A stretch of DNA of 64,000 nt, from NCBI GenBank assembly GCA_965223835.1, contig CBDCXQ010000001.1, positions 2,728,001 to 2,792,000 of the forward strand, in the 5' to 3' direction. Below, piece by piece: positions 7,901 through 16,360 of this stretch; the first letter of the stretch is position 1; each line of letters begins with the position of its first letter. The notes below the pieces were generated by a model. That model did no database searches, was not told the DNA's origin, and saw nothing but the letters and a program-made list of their open reading frames with translations. The translations under genes were made by a program, and so were the position numbers. Source of the DNA: CAVYXZ01 sp965223835. Lineage in GTDB: Bacteria > Chloroflexota > Anaerolineae > Aggregatilineales > Phototrophicaceae.

Positions 7901-9301
7901 ATGCATAGATTCATTATCCTCTTTTTATCCGCCCTACTATTGGCTGCTGGCACAAGCGCCCAGGATACCTCAATTGAAATCAACGGAGTCATCGAATCAA
8001 TTGATGGCGATACGATCATTGTCAACGGGCTACCTATTACCTTTGGCGATGTTGATGTGTCGATTATCAATCAGCTTGTCGCCGGTGCCACTATTCGCAT
8101 TAGTGGCGATTTACAGAAGGGCACGGTCATCGCCATCACCATTGAAATCATCAACATGCCTGAACCGGAGCCAGTCAACCCGGCAATTGATGTTGAAAAA
8201 TTTGTCTCAATTGATGGTGGTGGCACCTGGCAAGATGCTGACACTGCGCCCGGTCCAGAAGTCGATCTGGGCACAGACGTCAAGTTCCGGCTAGTTGTGA
8301 CAAATATCGGCGAATCCGACTTGACTGGCATAACCCTGTCAGACAATGTGATTGATACCGCTGGTTGTGTCATCCCGGACATATTGACAGTCGGCACATT
8401 TTTTGAATGTAACCTCGGCCCCTTCCCAGCCATCGAGGGGCAGCATAGCAACATCGCAACGGTAACTGGACAGGCTGGTGATATTGTGGTCAGTAACACT
8501 GACGGCGCCCATTATTTCGGCGGTGATCGCCCATCAATCACGCTCGAAAAATTCGTATCGGATGATGGTTCTTCCTGGGCTGATGCTGACACTGCGCCCG
8601 GCCCAGAAATCGACCTTGACGATGAAGTCTTCTTCCGATTTATGCTATTTAATGATGGCAATGTGCCATTAACGAGTCTGACGCTGAGTGACGATACATT
8701 TGATGTGGGCAGTTGTGTTCTTCCAGCAGAACTCGCTCCGGGTGAAACCGTTGACTGTGCCATTGGCCCATTCCCGGTTGTTGATGGTCAACACACAAAT
8801 ATTGCGACCGCTACTGCTAGCTATTCAACCGAAACCGTCGTAGCGACCGATAGTGCGAATTACTTTGGCGGTGAACTCGACGATGACGATGATAGTGTCG
8901 ACCTGCCGATTACAATTGTGGTCGAAGGCCCGGTAGAAAACACCAACGTCAATATCATCACCATTTTCGACATCGACATTGAAGTCAACATTGACGACCC
9001 CATTTTGAACATCATTCAAATTGGTGATGTCATCCGGGTCGAGGGTGATCTGGTTGACAACGCAGACACGATCATTATCGTAGCCATCAACATTATCATC
9101 ATCGACATCGACATTTATATCAGTGACGATGGTACCGACGTCTGGCGTGATGATGGCAACTGTGCGAACGGTCCGCCCCCCTGGGCACCAGCGCACGGCT
9201 GGCGGCGCAAATGTGAAGGTGGCAACAATAATGATGCTGGTAGCCATCGGACCCAAAGATCAAATAAGCGAACTAAAAAATCGTCGAAGAAATCATCGTA
9301 A
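7901..9301 (+). CDS. Secreted DUF11-like repeat protein with module shared with the anti-sigma factor
   Basis: The 466-residue acidic protein has a signal peptide (1-20, cleaved near TSA-QD). A DUF5666-like beta segment covers about 24-85. Two DUF11-type repeats follow at about 96-207 and 212-325, each with WxDADTAPGPExDL, SD..D..GC and two cysteines. A stretch DDDDD precedes the final module (337-440): GDVIRVEGDL, Ile/Asp-alternating strands, then VWRDDGNC and PPPWAPAHGWRRKCEG with Cys421 and Cys438. The tail is very basic (KKSSKKSS). The same module ends the anti-sigma factor encoded at 11341. AGGA upstream and the promoter motif decide for ATG 7901 over 7871. No enzymatic motif is seen; a surface or matrix role is inferred. 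Confidence 0.8.
   Translation: MHRFIILFLSALLLAAGTSAQDTSIEINGVIESIDGDTIIVNGLPITFGDVDVSIINQLVAGATIRISGDLQKGTVIAITIEIINMPEPEPVNPAIDVEKFVSIDGGGTWQDADTAPGPEVDLGTDVKFRLVVTNIGESDLTGITLSDNVIDTAGCVIPDILTVGTFFECNLGPFPAIEGQHSNIATVTGQAGDIVVSNTDGAHYFGGDRPSITLEKFVSDDGSSWADADTAPGPEIDLDDEVFFRFMLFNDGNVPLTSLTLSDDTFDVGSCVLPAELAPGETVDCAIGPFPVVDGQHTNIATATASYSTETVVATDSANYFGGELDDDDDSVDLPITIVVEGPVENTNVNIITIFDIDIEVNIDDPILNIIQIGDVIRVEGDLVDNADTIIIVAINIIIIDIDIYISDDGTDVWRDDGNCANGPPPWAPAHGWRRKCEGGNNNDAGSHRTQRSNKRTKKSSKKSS
8234..8601 (+). repeat. Two-copy protein repeat with an exact 20-bp DNA match
   Basis: The 20 bases at 8234-8253 recur exactly at 8582-8601, 348 bases later. They encode DADTAPG at the start of each DUF11-like repeat. 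The identity suggests a fairly recent duplication or gene conversion inside the gene. Confidence 0.7.
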
Positions 9302-9336
9302 CGGCCTTGAGCCAGTTCGCTAGCCAGCTTTCCAAT

Positions 9337-9362
9337 GTGTCCGGGTCATGTTACTCGGACAC
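9337..9362 (+). promoter_or_regulatory. Hairpin before the membrane-protein start
   Basis: GTGTCCG (9337-9343) and CGGACAC (9356-9362) form a 7-bp stem with a 12-base loop, ending 2 bases before ATG 9365. There is no T-run, so it is not a standard terminator. It could limit ribosome access or separate expression from the upstream gene. Confidence 0.4.
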
Positions 9363-9364
9363 TT

Positions 9365-10630
9365 ATGATTTATCGTACCGTATGCCCATTACCGCTGGGG
9401 CAGAAACAGGGTAAAAAATTGCGACAAGCCTTCGCTCTCAATCCCCGCAAGATAGCGTTATTCCTGGGTGCTTTGGCGACATATTTCGCGCTCCAAAGCT
9501 TGATTATGGAGTATTTAATTGAAAACGTCCTGGATGCAGACCGTCATTGGGCACTCATCCTGGCGATTGATCTGTTCAGCGTCAACGCTGAGGAGACTAT
9601 CCCAACCTGGTTCGCGACACTGTTGCTGTTTGTCGCAGCGGCGCTCTTAGCCTTCATAGCCTCAGGTAAATATGTTCAACAGGATCGATTCCGACATCAT
9701 TGGACAGGACTAGCGGTCATCTTTCTCTATTTGTCGATGGATGAAGGTGCTGCCATTCATGAGATTATGTCTGACGTGCTGGAAACAACACTTCAACCAA
9801 CTGGCTACTTATATTTTGCCTGGCAAATTGCTGCCGCACCCCTGGTAATCCTGTTTGCGGTTTTATATCTTCGTTTCGTATTCCACTTACCAGCTCGTAC
9901 CCGTAATTTATTTTTTGCAGCCGGATTGATTTATGTGGGTGGCGCAATGGTTGTAGAAGGCATCAGCGCCAACCGCTGGTATCTCGATGGTGGACAGACC
10001 TTTGAGTATTTAGCGATCGCGACGATTGAAGAATTTATGGAGATGTTGGGCGTCGTGGTCCTGATCTATACGCTACTAAGCTATGGTGCCGAAATGCGCT
10101 ATAGTGCTCAGTTTAATCTCCTATCCGGCGTGCAAAATACTTCAACAACAATGAGTGACATGTCTGAAGACGCGGCTATTCATGCTGCACATCAAAATTC
10201 ACGATTGTTGTGGCGTCCACTGATTTCAGTTATTCTCGTCATTCTCAGCGTGAATGTCGTATTAGTTGGTTGGTCACTCACCCAGGTATCTGCAGGCAAG
10301 CCCGAACCAACAGCGATTAACCAGGGCATTTTCGATCAACTAGCAACCTATGATGTACAGGTAACTCACATGGACGGTCAGTTCGGCTTTGATAATATCA
10401 ATGCCCGCCAGATGACCGCCAAGTTACTTGCCGATCATGCTGATGTGATGATTGTTAGCTGGGCTTCGGGTGAATCAAGTATCGCGCTGGCGGCTGATGC
10501 GTTACCATTTGACCGTAACGGCCTGACAGAGATTCTCTATGCCAGTGGTGAGACACAATTTGTGATCTACGATACGGATGCAGTTGCAGCGATTGTTGGC
10601 GCGGTCCAGTCGCTCCAGGCCAGTCAATGA
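9365..10630 (+). CDS. Multi-pass membrane protein with extracytoplasmic tail, unknown function
   Basis: I do not recognise this 421-residue protein. Membrane segments are visible at about 29-47, 81-99, 113-122, 150-170, 182-200, 222-240 and 284-304, followed by a soluble tail of about 115 residues. Acidic and His residues lie in or next to the membrane, notably in LSMDEGAAIHE (123-133) and IEEFMEM (221-227), as in redox or metal-binding membrane proteins, but no family motif is complete. It lies between the secreted DUF11-like gene and the sigma factor gene, same strand, and may be co-transcribed with the former. The start is uncertain: ATG 9365 lies just after a hairpin, ATG 9335 inside its left side, and neither has a strong ribosome site. 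Confidence 0.65.
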   Translation: MIYRTVCPLPLGQKQGKKLRQAFALNPRKIALFLGALATYFALQSLIMEYLIENVLDADRHWALILAIDLFSVNAEETIPTWFATLLLFVAAALLAFIASGKYVQQDRFRHHWTGLAVIFLYLSMDEGAAIHEIMSDVLETTLQPTGYLYFAWQIAAAPLVILFAVLYLRFVFHLPARTRNLFFAAGLIYVGGAMVVEGISANRWYLDGGQTFEYLAIATIEEFMEMLGVVVLIYTLLSYGAEMRYSAQFNLLSGVQNTSTTMSDMSEDAAIHAAHQNSRLLWRPLISVILVILSVNVVLVGWSLTQVSAGKPEPTAINQGIFDQLATYDVQVTHMDGQFGFDNINARQMTAKLLADHADVMIVSWASGESSIALAADALPFDRNGLTEILYASGETQFVIYDTDAVAAIVGAVQSLQASQ

Positions 10631-10655
10631 GTTCTGAGAGAGAATGAGCGAGAAG

Positions 10656-10687
10656 TTGTGACATTGTGAAATTGTTGACGGTGTAAC
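10656..10687 (+). promoter_or_regulatory. ECF-type promoter motif, copy 2 (sigma/anti-sigma operon)
   Basis: TTGTGACATT (10656-10665), 14 bases, then GGTGTAAC (10680-10687). It matches copy 1 at 7838-7870 in both blocks and in spacing, and both are followed shortly by GAGAA. ECF sigma factors commonly drive their own operon, which fits this placement. Confidence 0.6.
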
Positions 10688-10716
10688 TCATGAGAACAGG
10701 TAGATTGGTTACACCG
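10679..10716. promoter_or_regulatory. 9-bp inverted repeat overlapping the sigma promoter
   Basis: CGGTGTAAC (10679-10687) and GTTACACCG (10708-10716) are perfect inverse copies separated by 20 bases. The left arm is the second block of the promoter motif. It may be an operator, an RNA hairpin at the transcript start, or a second inverted promoter half. Confidence 0.5.
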
Positions 10717-10781
10717 CTGTGCTGGCAACCTATGGATCTAATTATCGCTTCAGATCATGGCCGATTGAGAATGAACCGGCG

Positions 10782-11348
10782 ATGAAAATTGAGAACACGA
10801 TTAGACGAGCAAGCCGGGGCGATGAAACAGCCATCGCGACCCTCTACGAAATGCATGTTGATCGCATTTTTCGTTACATCGTTTACCGTACACCCACTAG
10901 CGCCGACGCTGAAGACTTAACTGCTGAAGTCTTTTTGAAGATGGTCGAAGGTCTCGCAAATTACGAATTTCGGGGCGTGCCGTTTGAAGCATGGCTATAC
11001 CGAATTGCGGCGGCACGGGTTGCCGACTTTTATCGTCGAAACAAGAATCAGCCAGAATCCGAACTGTCGGAAACACTGAAGTCAAATAATCCACTACCTG
11101 AAGAGCAATTGCTGGCAGATCAGGAAGTCGAAACCCTGCGTAACGTCCTCAAAAACTTTACGGATGAAGAGCAAACGATCTTACTGCTGCGATTCGTTGA
11201 ACGCAAAAGTCACAAAGAAGTCGCCCGGATTCTCGGCAAAAGTGCAAATGCGGTGAAGGCAGCCCAGCATCGCGCCCTGGTGCAATTAACGACCCTGTTA
11301 GGCGGTGCCGACAAAGCCCGCCATTATCTGCGAGGTGCTGATGACTAG
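10782..11348 (+). CDS. ECF-type RNA polymerase sigma factor
   Basis: A 188-residue sigma-70-family protein of two-domain ECF architecture. Region 2 spans about 12-85, with DAEDLTAEVFLKM and FEAWLYRIAAARVADFYRR. Region 4 spans about 112-172, with FTDEEQTILLLRFVERKSHKEVA and a helix-turn-helix GKSANAVKAAQHRAL. It should direct RNA polymerase to a small envelope-related regulon. The next gene, overlapping by 8 bases, encodes its anti-sigma partner. ATG 10782 is chosen because region 2 then starts at the normal distance; a GTG at 10719 would add 21 residues without a good ribosome site. Confidence 0.92.
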   Translation: MKIENTIRRASRGDETAIATLYEMHVDRIFRYIVYRTPTSADAEDLTAEVFLKMVEGLANYEFRGVPFEAWLYRIAAARVADFYRRNKNQPESELSETLKSNNPLPEEQLLADQEVETLRNVLKNFTDEEQTILLLRFVERKSHKEVARILGKSANAVKAAQHRALVQLTTLLGGADKARHYLRGADD

Positions 11349-12504
11349 GAATCAGCAGTCCCCAGGTACTCCTGAAAACAATAGCCTTCATGCTAATGCT
11401 GTCGATTGGCTAAACAATGCACCCCGCCCAGAAATGCCAGCAGCAAAGAAGGCGGCGATCCAGGCGCAGATGATGGCCCACGCGCAGCAGCAAGATTTCT
11501 CGTCTCAACCATTGCGCCCCGATTTCACACCTATCATTCGTTGGGCCGTCATTGCCAGCATTGTAGTGGTTGTGGCGTTATTGGCTGCGGTACCCGTGAC
11601 GTATGCCAGCGTGCCCGGTGACATCCTGTATCCGCTCAAACAGCGCTTGGAACAAGTTGAACAGCGTTTCGCCACCACCGCATTAGCCCGTGCCCAGTTG
11701 CATCTGACTCAGGCTCAGCGCCGTATCGATGAAGCCCAAATTCTGGTTCAGCGCAACCAATCCATCGACCAAATTGCAAATAGCGCTCTTGAACATATGC
11801 TTCAGGCCGCAGACATCGCTCGCAACGAAGGCATCCTAATAACTGAAAATCAAACCACTTTGCAGATTCAAACGATCGCGCTGACAGTCCAACTGAACGC
11901 ACTCCTTGACCTGAGCGATGCACCAGCACTATTGCGCGATAGTATTCAAGCAACCCAAAGCAGTGGTGATCTTCTTTTACCCACATCGCCCACACCAACC
12001 CTGCCAGCTACAGCGACCTCAACGCCCACGTCGCTACCTACAACAACGCCTTCGGTGACACCGGTGGCAACTACCCCTACCCTCACGCCACAACTGTCAG
12101 AAAACTCAACCGCAACAACGATAGTGCTTGAGGGTCCGGTCGACAATATCAATAACAACATCATCACCGTCTTCGACATTGACATCGAAGTGGCGGTTGA
12201 TGACCCGGTTCTAAACGTTATCCAGATTGGGGATGTGATCCGTGTCGAAGGTGACCTTGTAAATGACTCAGAAGTAATCATCATAGTAGCTGTTACGATC
12301 ACTGTTATTGATGTCGACATTTTTATCAGCGAGGACGGTGAAAATGTCTGGCGGGACAATGGCAATTGCAGCAATCCGCCGCCCGCCTGGGCACCAGCCA
12401 ACGGTTGGCGCCGCCGGTGTGAGGGCAACAGCAATAATGAAAATAGTGGCAATAGCGGTAATAATCGAAGCCGAAGGTCCAAAAAATCATCAAAGCGCTC
12501 TTGA
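11341..12504 (+). CDS. Membrane anti-sigma factor, DUF5667 plus shared extracytoplasmic module
   Basis: 387 residues: a cytoplasmic part of about 65 residues, one membrane helix (66-88), a DUF5667 helical region starting SVPGDILYPLKQRLEQVEQ (90-108) and running to about 205, and a Thr/Pro linker (about 214-258). The terminal module (259-362) has GDVIRVEGDL, VWRDNGNC, PPPAWAPANGWRRRCEG and paired Cys343/Cys360. The tail is basic (RRSKKSSKRS). DUF5667 proteins beside ECF genes act as anti-sigma factors. No HxxxCxxC zinc motif is visible in the N-terminus. The start overlaps the sigma stop by 8 bases with GAGGTG just upstream, implying coupling. The terminal module is nearly the same as that of the protein at 7901. 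Confidence 0.85.
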   Translation: MTRNQQSPGTPENNSLHANAVDWLNNAPRPEMPAAKKAAIQAQMMAHAQQQDFSSQPLRPDFTPIIRWAVIASIVVVVALLAAVPVTYASVPGDILYPLKQRLEQVEQRFATTALARAQLHLTQAQRRIDEAQILVQRNQSIDQIANSALEHMLQAADIARNEGILITENQTTLQIQTIALTVQLNALLDLSDAPALLRDSIQATQSSGDLLLPTSPTPTLPATATSTPTSLPTTTPSVTPVATTPTLTPQLSENSTATTIVLEGPVDNINNNIITVFDIDIEVAVDDPVLNVIQIGDVIRVEGDLVNDSEVIIIVAVTITVIDVDIFISEDGENVWRDNGNCSNPPPAWAPANGWRRRCEGNSNNENSGNSGNNRSRRSKKSSKRS

Positions 12505-12579
12505 GAGTGAGCCGATCAGCACTGCTAAAAATAAGCTCAACGAATCATCATGACGAGCCAGGGGCCAGCTGATTTCACG

Positions 12580-13908
12580 TTAACCCTTCCAGAATGCTTC
12601 CGGCAGATCGAGCGAACGGCTGGGTTGTTCGCCGGTTAGTTGCAGCATTCCTTCCTGGGTGTCCATCAACAATACGTAATCCGGGTAATCAGACCCACGA
12701 AATTGCCATTCCCCAATGCTGTAAAGGCGAATTTGCCCATGTGCCCGCCATAGTGTCACAATAAACGGCAGACGATCATACATGGCCTGAACCATCAGTT
12801 CCCCCATCCCAACATTCGAGCGACGGGCCAACATACTCAAGGCATTTTGCAAACGCTTGGCATCAAAGGGGCCGCGAAACGACCAAATTTGCCGGGCGGC
12901 TTGCTCGTTTGCCAGCAATGGCCCAATGGTCAACGGTTCATCTGCCCGCACTTCGTCAAGCACAATGCATGCCGGGGCTTGTTCCAGCGCATGAGCGATC
13001 TGTTCGCCAAATGTAACCCCTGGCTGATTATCCACCGGCCAGCGCACACTCAACCGCGTCATCCCATCGGGCAACAACAGTTCGTTTGCACGTTCAACTG
13101 AGATTGCTTGTGTTGGATCGGACAACAGCGGCAACAGCGCATTGAGCAACGTCGTCTTGCCAGACTCCGTATCACCAACAATCACGACGCCATGCGATGA
13201 TTGGGCCAGCGCACTTAACAATTTTGCCGCGTCGTCTGTTAAAAAATCGTTCTGAGTCAGATCATCCAGCGTTAACGCTGTCTGGGGATGCACACGGATG
13301 TCGGCGTTATAGCCAAAGGCCATCATCGGTGTAACCACTGAAATCGAGACCGGACGGCCTGTCACACGTAAACCAGTCTCAATAAATGGCAGCTCATCCG
13401 GTAAATCGGCCCCCGCGTCCAATAACAGCCGCCGCAAGATTCGCCGTAGATGAATTTCATCCTCAAACAACGGTCCCATTGATTCCAGTTCGCCATGACC
13501 ATAACGAACAGCGGCTTTATCAACCCCTTGTAATGAAATCGTGGTTACACGCTCATCCAAAAACAGGGCATCCAACGGCCCATAGCCAAACAAATTACTA
13601 TAGGCCGCATTCATCAGGGTTGCCTTATCCTGATTGCCGAGCTGCACCGACTCAACTGCCAGAATATAATCGACCACTTTTAACAACAATTTTAGTCGAC
13701 TCGTTGCTGTATCGGCTTCTTTCAACAAATCTGAATCGGTATGTTCGTCAATAAACTGCCGCTCAACCCGTTCAACCAGTGCCTTGAAAGATACCCGGCG
13801 CTGCCCCAATTGCGCAGCAATCAGTTGTGGTTCGCGACCACGATCCGCATCACGCCGCAGTGCTTCCCACGATTGATGTAGATTGTCATCATTCGGTTGG
13901 TCGGTCAC
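12580..13908 (-). CDS. CpaF/VirB11-like secretion ATPase homologue, orphan
   Basis: The 442-residue protein carries the CpaF-type N-terminal signature NLFGYGPLDALFLDERVTTI (about 105-124). A RecA-like domain follows with Walker A GDTESGKTT (245-253) and a Walker-B-like ACIVLDEVRADE (313-324), where CpaF proteins usually read VGEVRGGE. Residues after the Walker motifs are diverged. CpaF ATPases power Tad pili or secretion machines, but no tad, pilin or prepilin-peptidase gene is nearby. It starts 5 bases after the nicotinate phosphoribosyltransferase stop, so they are co-transcribed. Function is unknown; an ATPase that no longer serves a pilus is an inference. Confidence 0.8.
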   Translation of the reverse strand: MTDQPNDDNLHQSWEALRRDADRGREPQLIAAQLGQRRVSFKALVERVERQFIDEHTDSDLLKEADTATSRLKLLLKVVDYILAVESVQLGNQDKATLMNAAYSNLFGYGPLDALFLDERVTTISLQGVDKAAVRYGHGELESMGPLFEDEIHLRRILRRLLLDAGADLPDELPFIETGLRVTGRPVSISVVTPMMAFGYNADIRVHPQTALTLDDLTQNDFLTDDAAKLLSALAQSSHGVVIVGDTESGKTTLLNALLPLLSDPTQAISVERANELLLPDGMTRLSVRWPVDNQPGVTFGEQIAHALEQAPACIVLDEVRADEPLTIGPLLANEQAARQIWSFRGPFDAKRLQNALSMLARRSNVGMGELMVQAMYDRLPFIVTLWRAHGQIRLYSIGEWQFRGSDYPDYVLLMDTQEGMLQLTGEQPSRSLDLPEAFWKG

Positions 13909-13913
13909 ATTAA

Positions 13914-15254
13914 TTACTCCACATCTCGCAGATCAATTGGCTGCAAATCGGGATTGTCACCTGGCTGACGACCGACTTTTGCCATTGGAATCCATTGTTC
14001 GCCCAGTTTTACGCGGACAATATCCATCGAATAATCGGTGCCAGTGTCACTGTCATTGCGTAAGAAACGGGACCCAACCCCATATACATCCACCGGCACT
14101 TGCTCCCGCTCATAAGTGTCAATCCGCTCACGATCAAAGCCACCTGATACAATAATCTGAACATCCCGACAGAAGCGTTGGGCAACACCCACCAGATGTT
14201 CCGGTACATCCCAGCTTTCCCAGGCTGTATCCAATGCCGCCCGCACGGTCCGTACCAGTTGGGGGTTAATCCCATAGGGTCCGTCCGGCTCTAAAGAAAC
14301 ATCACGCACATTGCGACTGGTATCAATCCGAACCCCATGCAATGTCCAGCGTTGTAGCGCATCTTTATCGTTCGCCGCGAACGCCGCCTGATAGTGCGGC
14401 CAATAGGCAGTCAGTGTCGCCCGAGATGCACCAACTGTATCGTTATTAAAATCTACCAGCACAATTCGAGGTGCACTCAGTGGCAAATAACGGGCATAGG
14501 CGACCATTGCTTCAGCAGTATCCCCCAGGAAAGCGGCGATCAACGCATGGGGCACCGTTCCTCCACCCTGCCCTCCCCACCAGGCAGCCTGGGCATCGGT
14601 ACTCGTCAGCGGCTGCATCGCTTGCCCATAATCCTGATTATAACGCTGGACAGCTATCCAATAGGCATAGCCATCAATCGCCTGAACCTCCGGTAAATCG
14701 AAACGCGCCGGGAAAAACAACACGGGTTTACCATTGGCGACTTCCAGGACATTGTAGACATTCGTTGCTATTCGCGAGGCGCGGGACATGACGCCCAGCA
14801 TGGTTGTTTCCAGCAGGGCGAAATCGCGGTAACGACCCCGCACCCGAATCACCGGTTGCACCTGGCGCGGATCGCCTGAATAAGTAGTCATGACACCGTC
14901 CGCAACGGCTTCAACTTCCAGATCCGCCCACGTTTCGACAAATTGCTCTTCCTCAAAATAGCCGGTGCCATAGCGCAGCATTGCCAGTGCAACATCCACA
15001 CCTGCTACCAGCGCCGCCGGTTTGCGTCGATTAAAATACTGGGCTTCAACCTCAAGATCGCCAATTGCGGCAGTTGTACCAGCAACTTCAGGTCGCGGCT
15101 GCTGGCCGGCAAACTGATAGCCATCAGCGTGCAGCCCCGCCAAAATTTCCACAACATTGGCGAAATACTTATCGGTGTACCAGCCAGAACGCAGACCGGC
15201 CACATCCAGTTTTATCTGACGATTGCTCAGATATTGCTGATCAAAAATGCTCAT
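13914..15254 (-). CDS. pncB: Nicotinate phosphoribosyltransferase
   Basis: Makes nicotinate mononucleotide from nicotinate and PRPP in NAD salvage. The 446-residue length fits the family. Seen: the N-terminal segment LRSGWYTDKYF, RDFALLETTMLGVMSRASRIAT, the central LVDFNNDTVGASRATL, GVRIDTSRN and the phosphate-binding IVSGGFDRERIDTYE region near the C-terminus. The catalytic-His assignment was not attempted. It is the first gene of a two-gene minus-strand unit with the CpaF-like ATPase. AAAGGAAA lies 7 bases before the ATG. Confidence 0.9.
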   Translation of the reverse strand: MSIFDQQYLSNRQIKLDVAGLRSGWYTDKYFANVVEILAGLHADGYQFAGQQPRPEVAGTTAAIGDLEVEAQYFNRRKPAALVAGVDVALAMLRYGTGYFEEEQFVETWADLEVEAVADGVMTTYSGDPRQVQPVIRVRGRYRDFALLETTMLGVMSRASRIATNVYNVLEVANGKPVLFFPARFDLPEVQAIDGYAYWIAVQRYNQDYGQAMQPLTSTDAQAAWWGGQGGGTVPHALIAAFLGDTAEAMVAYARYLPLSAPRIVLVDFNNDTVGASRATLTAYWPHYQAAFAANDKDALQRWTLHGVRIDTSRNVRDVSLEPDGPYGINPQLVRTVRAALDTAWESWDVPEHLVGVAQRFCRDVQIIVSGGFDRERIDTYEREQVPVDVYGVGSRFLRNDSDTGTDYSMDIVRVKLGEQWIPMAKVGRQPGDNPDLQPIDLRDVE

Positions 15255-15368
15255 CGCGCATTTCCTTTGCGTGCCTTAATCTTATTCTACTACGACCCTG
15301 AAATTGTGTTATACTGCCTAATGGTTTCGCACCTGCCTTCGTCTTAAATCTTTCTCAGGAACTGCTTC

Positions 15369-16346
15369 ATGGACATCATCGTCACCGGATCAATTGCCTA
15401 CGATTACCTCATGCGTTTCCCCGGTCACTTCACCGACCACCTCATCGCCGAACAACTTCATCAAATCAGCGTGAGCTTCCTGGTTGAGGACATGACCAAA
15501 CATTGGGGCGGCATCGCGGCTAATATCGCGTTTAATGCGGCGCTGCTGGGCCTGCAACCACGTCTGATGGGGACTGTTGGCCGTGATTTCCCAGATTACC
15601 AACACTGGCTCGAATCGGTTGGCGTTGATACCAGCACCGTGCGGCAAATTGATGAAGTTTTCACCGCCTCATTTTTCGCCAATACCGATCTGGCAAATAA
15701 TCAGATCGCTTCATTTTACGCCGGTGCGATGACCTATGCCAAAGACTTTGCGCTGGCCGATGTGTATGATGGCAAACCGGATCTGGTCATCATCTCGCCA
15801 AATGATCCCGATGCGATGCTCAACCTGGCATACGAATGCAGGCAGCGTGATATACGCTTTGTTGCCGACCCTAGCCAGCAGATTGCCCGCTTTGATCGAG
15901 ACCAACTCAATACCTTCATTGCGGATGCCTTCATGCTAATCGTCAATGCCTACGAAGCCGAAGCAATTTGCCAAAAAACCAACCGGACCGTTGATGATTT
16001 GCGTGAGGAGTTCGACCTGCTGGTCATCACGCAGGGTGAACGCGGAACACACATCTATGACCGGGGTAGACTTATTAATGTGCCGACATTCCCCCCAAGA
16101 GTGATCAAAGACCCCACCGGCGCAGGCGATGCATTTAGGGGCGGCTTCCTGCGCGGGTTAGCCGCCAGTTGGCCCCTGGAATTTTCCGGTCAGGTCGGTA
16201 ATCTGTGTGCAACCCTGGCGCTGGAACATGTTGGGACGCAGAATCACCGTTTTTCGCCACAGACATTTATCGAACGCTTTCGCGAAAAAGTTGATGATGA
16301 AGGTCGGCTAGATGCGCTCTTAGTGCCCATCAAGTCAAATCTGTAG
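15369..16346 (+). CDS. PfkB-family carbohydrate/nucleoside kinase
   Basis: The 325-residue ribokinase-fold kinase has WGGIAANIAFNAALLG near residues 46-60 for substrate binding. The PfkB C-terminal signature DPTGAGDAFRGGFLRG supplies the catalytic Asp and anion hole. Sequence features are compatible with adenosine kinase-like members. Gene order supports that: S-adenosylhomocysteine hydrolase, which releases adenosine, follows on the same strand. Substrate assignment remains an inference. AGGAA lies before the ATG, and a TATACT box is at 15310-15315 without a clear -35 box. Confidence 0.85.
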   Translation: MDIIVTGSIAYDYLMRFPGHFTDHLIAEQLHQISVSFLVEDMTKHWGGIAANIAFNAALLGLQPRLMGTVGRDFPDYQHWLESVGVDTSTVRQIDEVFTASFFANTDLANNQIASFYAGAMTYAKDFALADVYDGKPDLVIISPNDPDAMLNLAYECRQRDIRFVADPSQQIARFDRDQLNTFIADAFMLIVNAYEAEAICQKTNRTVDDLREEFDLLVITQGERGTHIYDRGRLINVPTFPPRVIKDPTGAGDAFRGGFLRGLAASWPLEFSGQVGNLCATLALEHVGTQNHRFSPQTFIERFREKVDDEGRLDALLVPIKSNL

Positions 16347-16360
16347 CCGAGTTTTCACAG

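Noticed and set aside
7732..8070. Minus-strand open frame of 112 codons over the start of the secreted protein gene
   Set aside because: Overlaps a well-supported gene and its promoter, with no ribosome site or recognisable motif.
8825..9256. Minus-strand frame of 143 codons rich in Asp/Val
   Set aside because: Mirror of the Ile/Asp-rich coding repeats on the plus strand; composition artefact.
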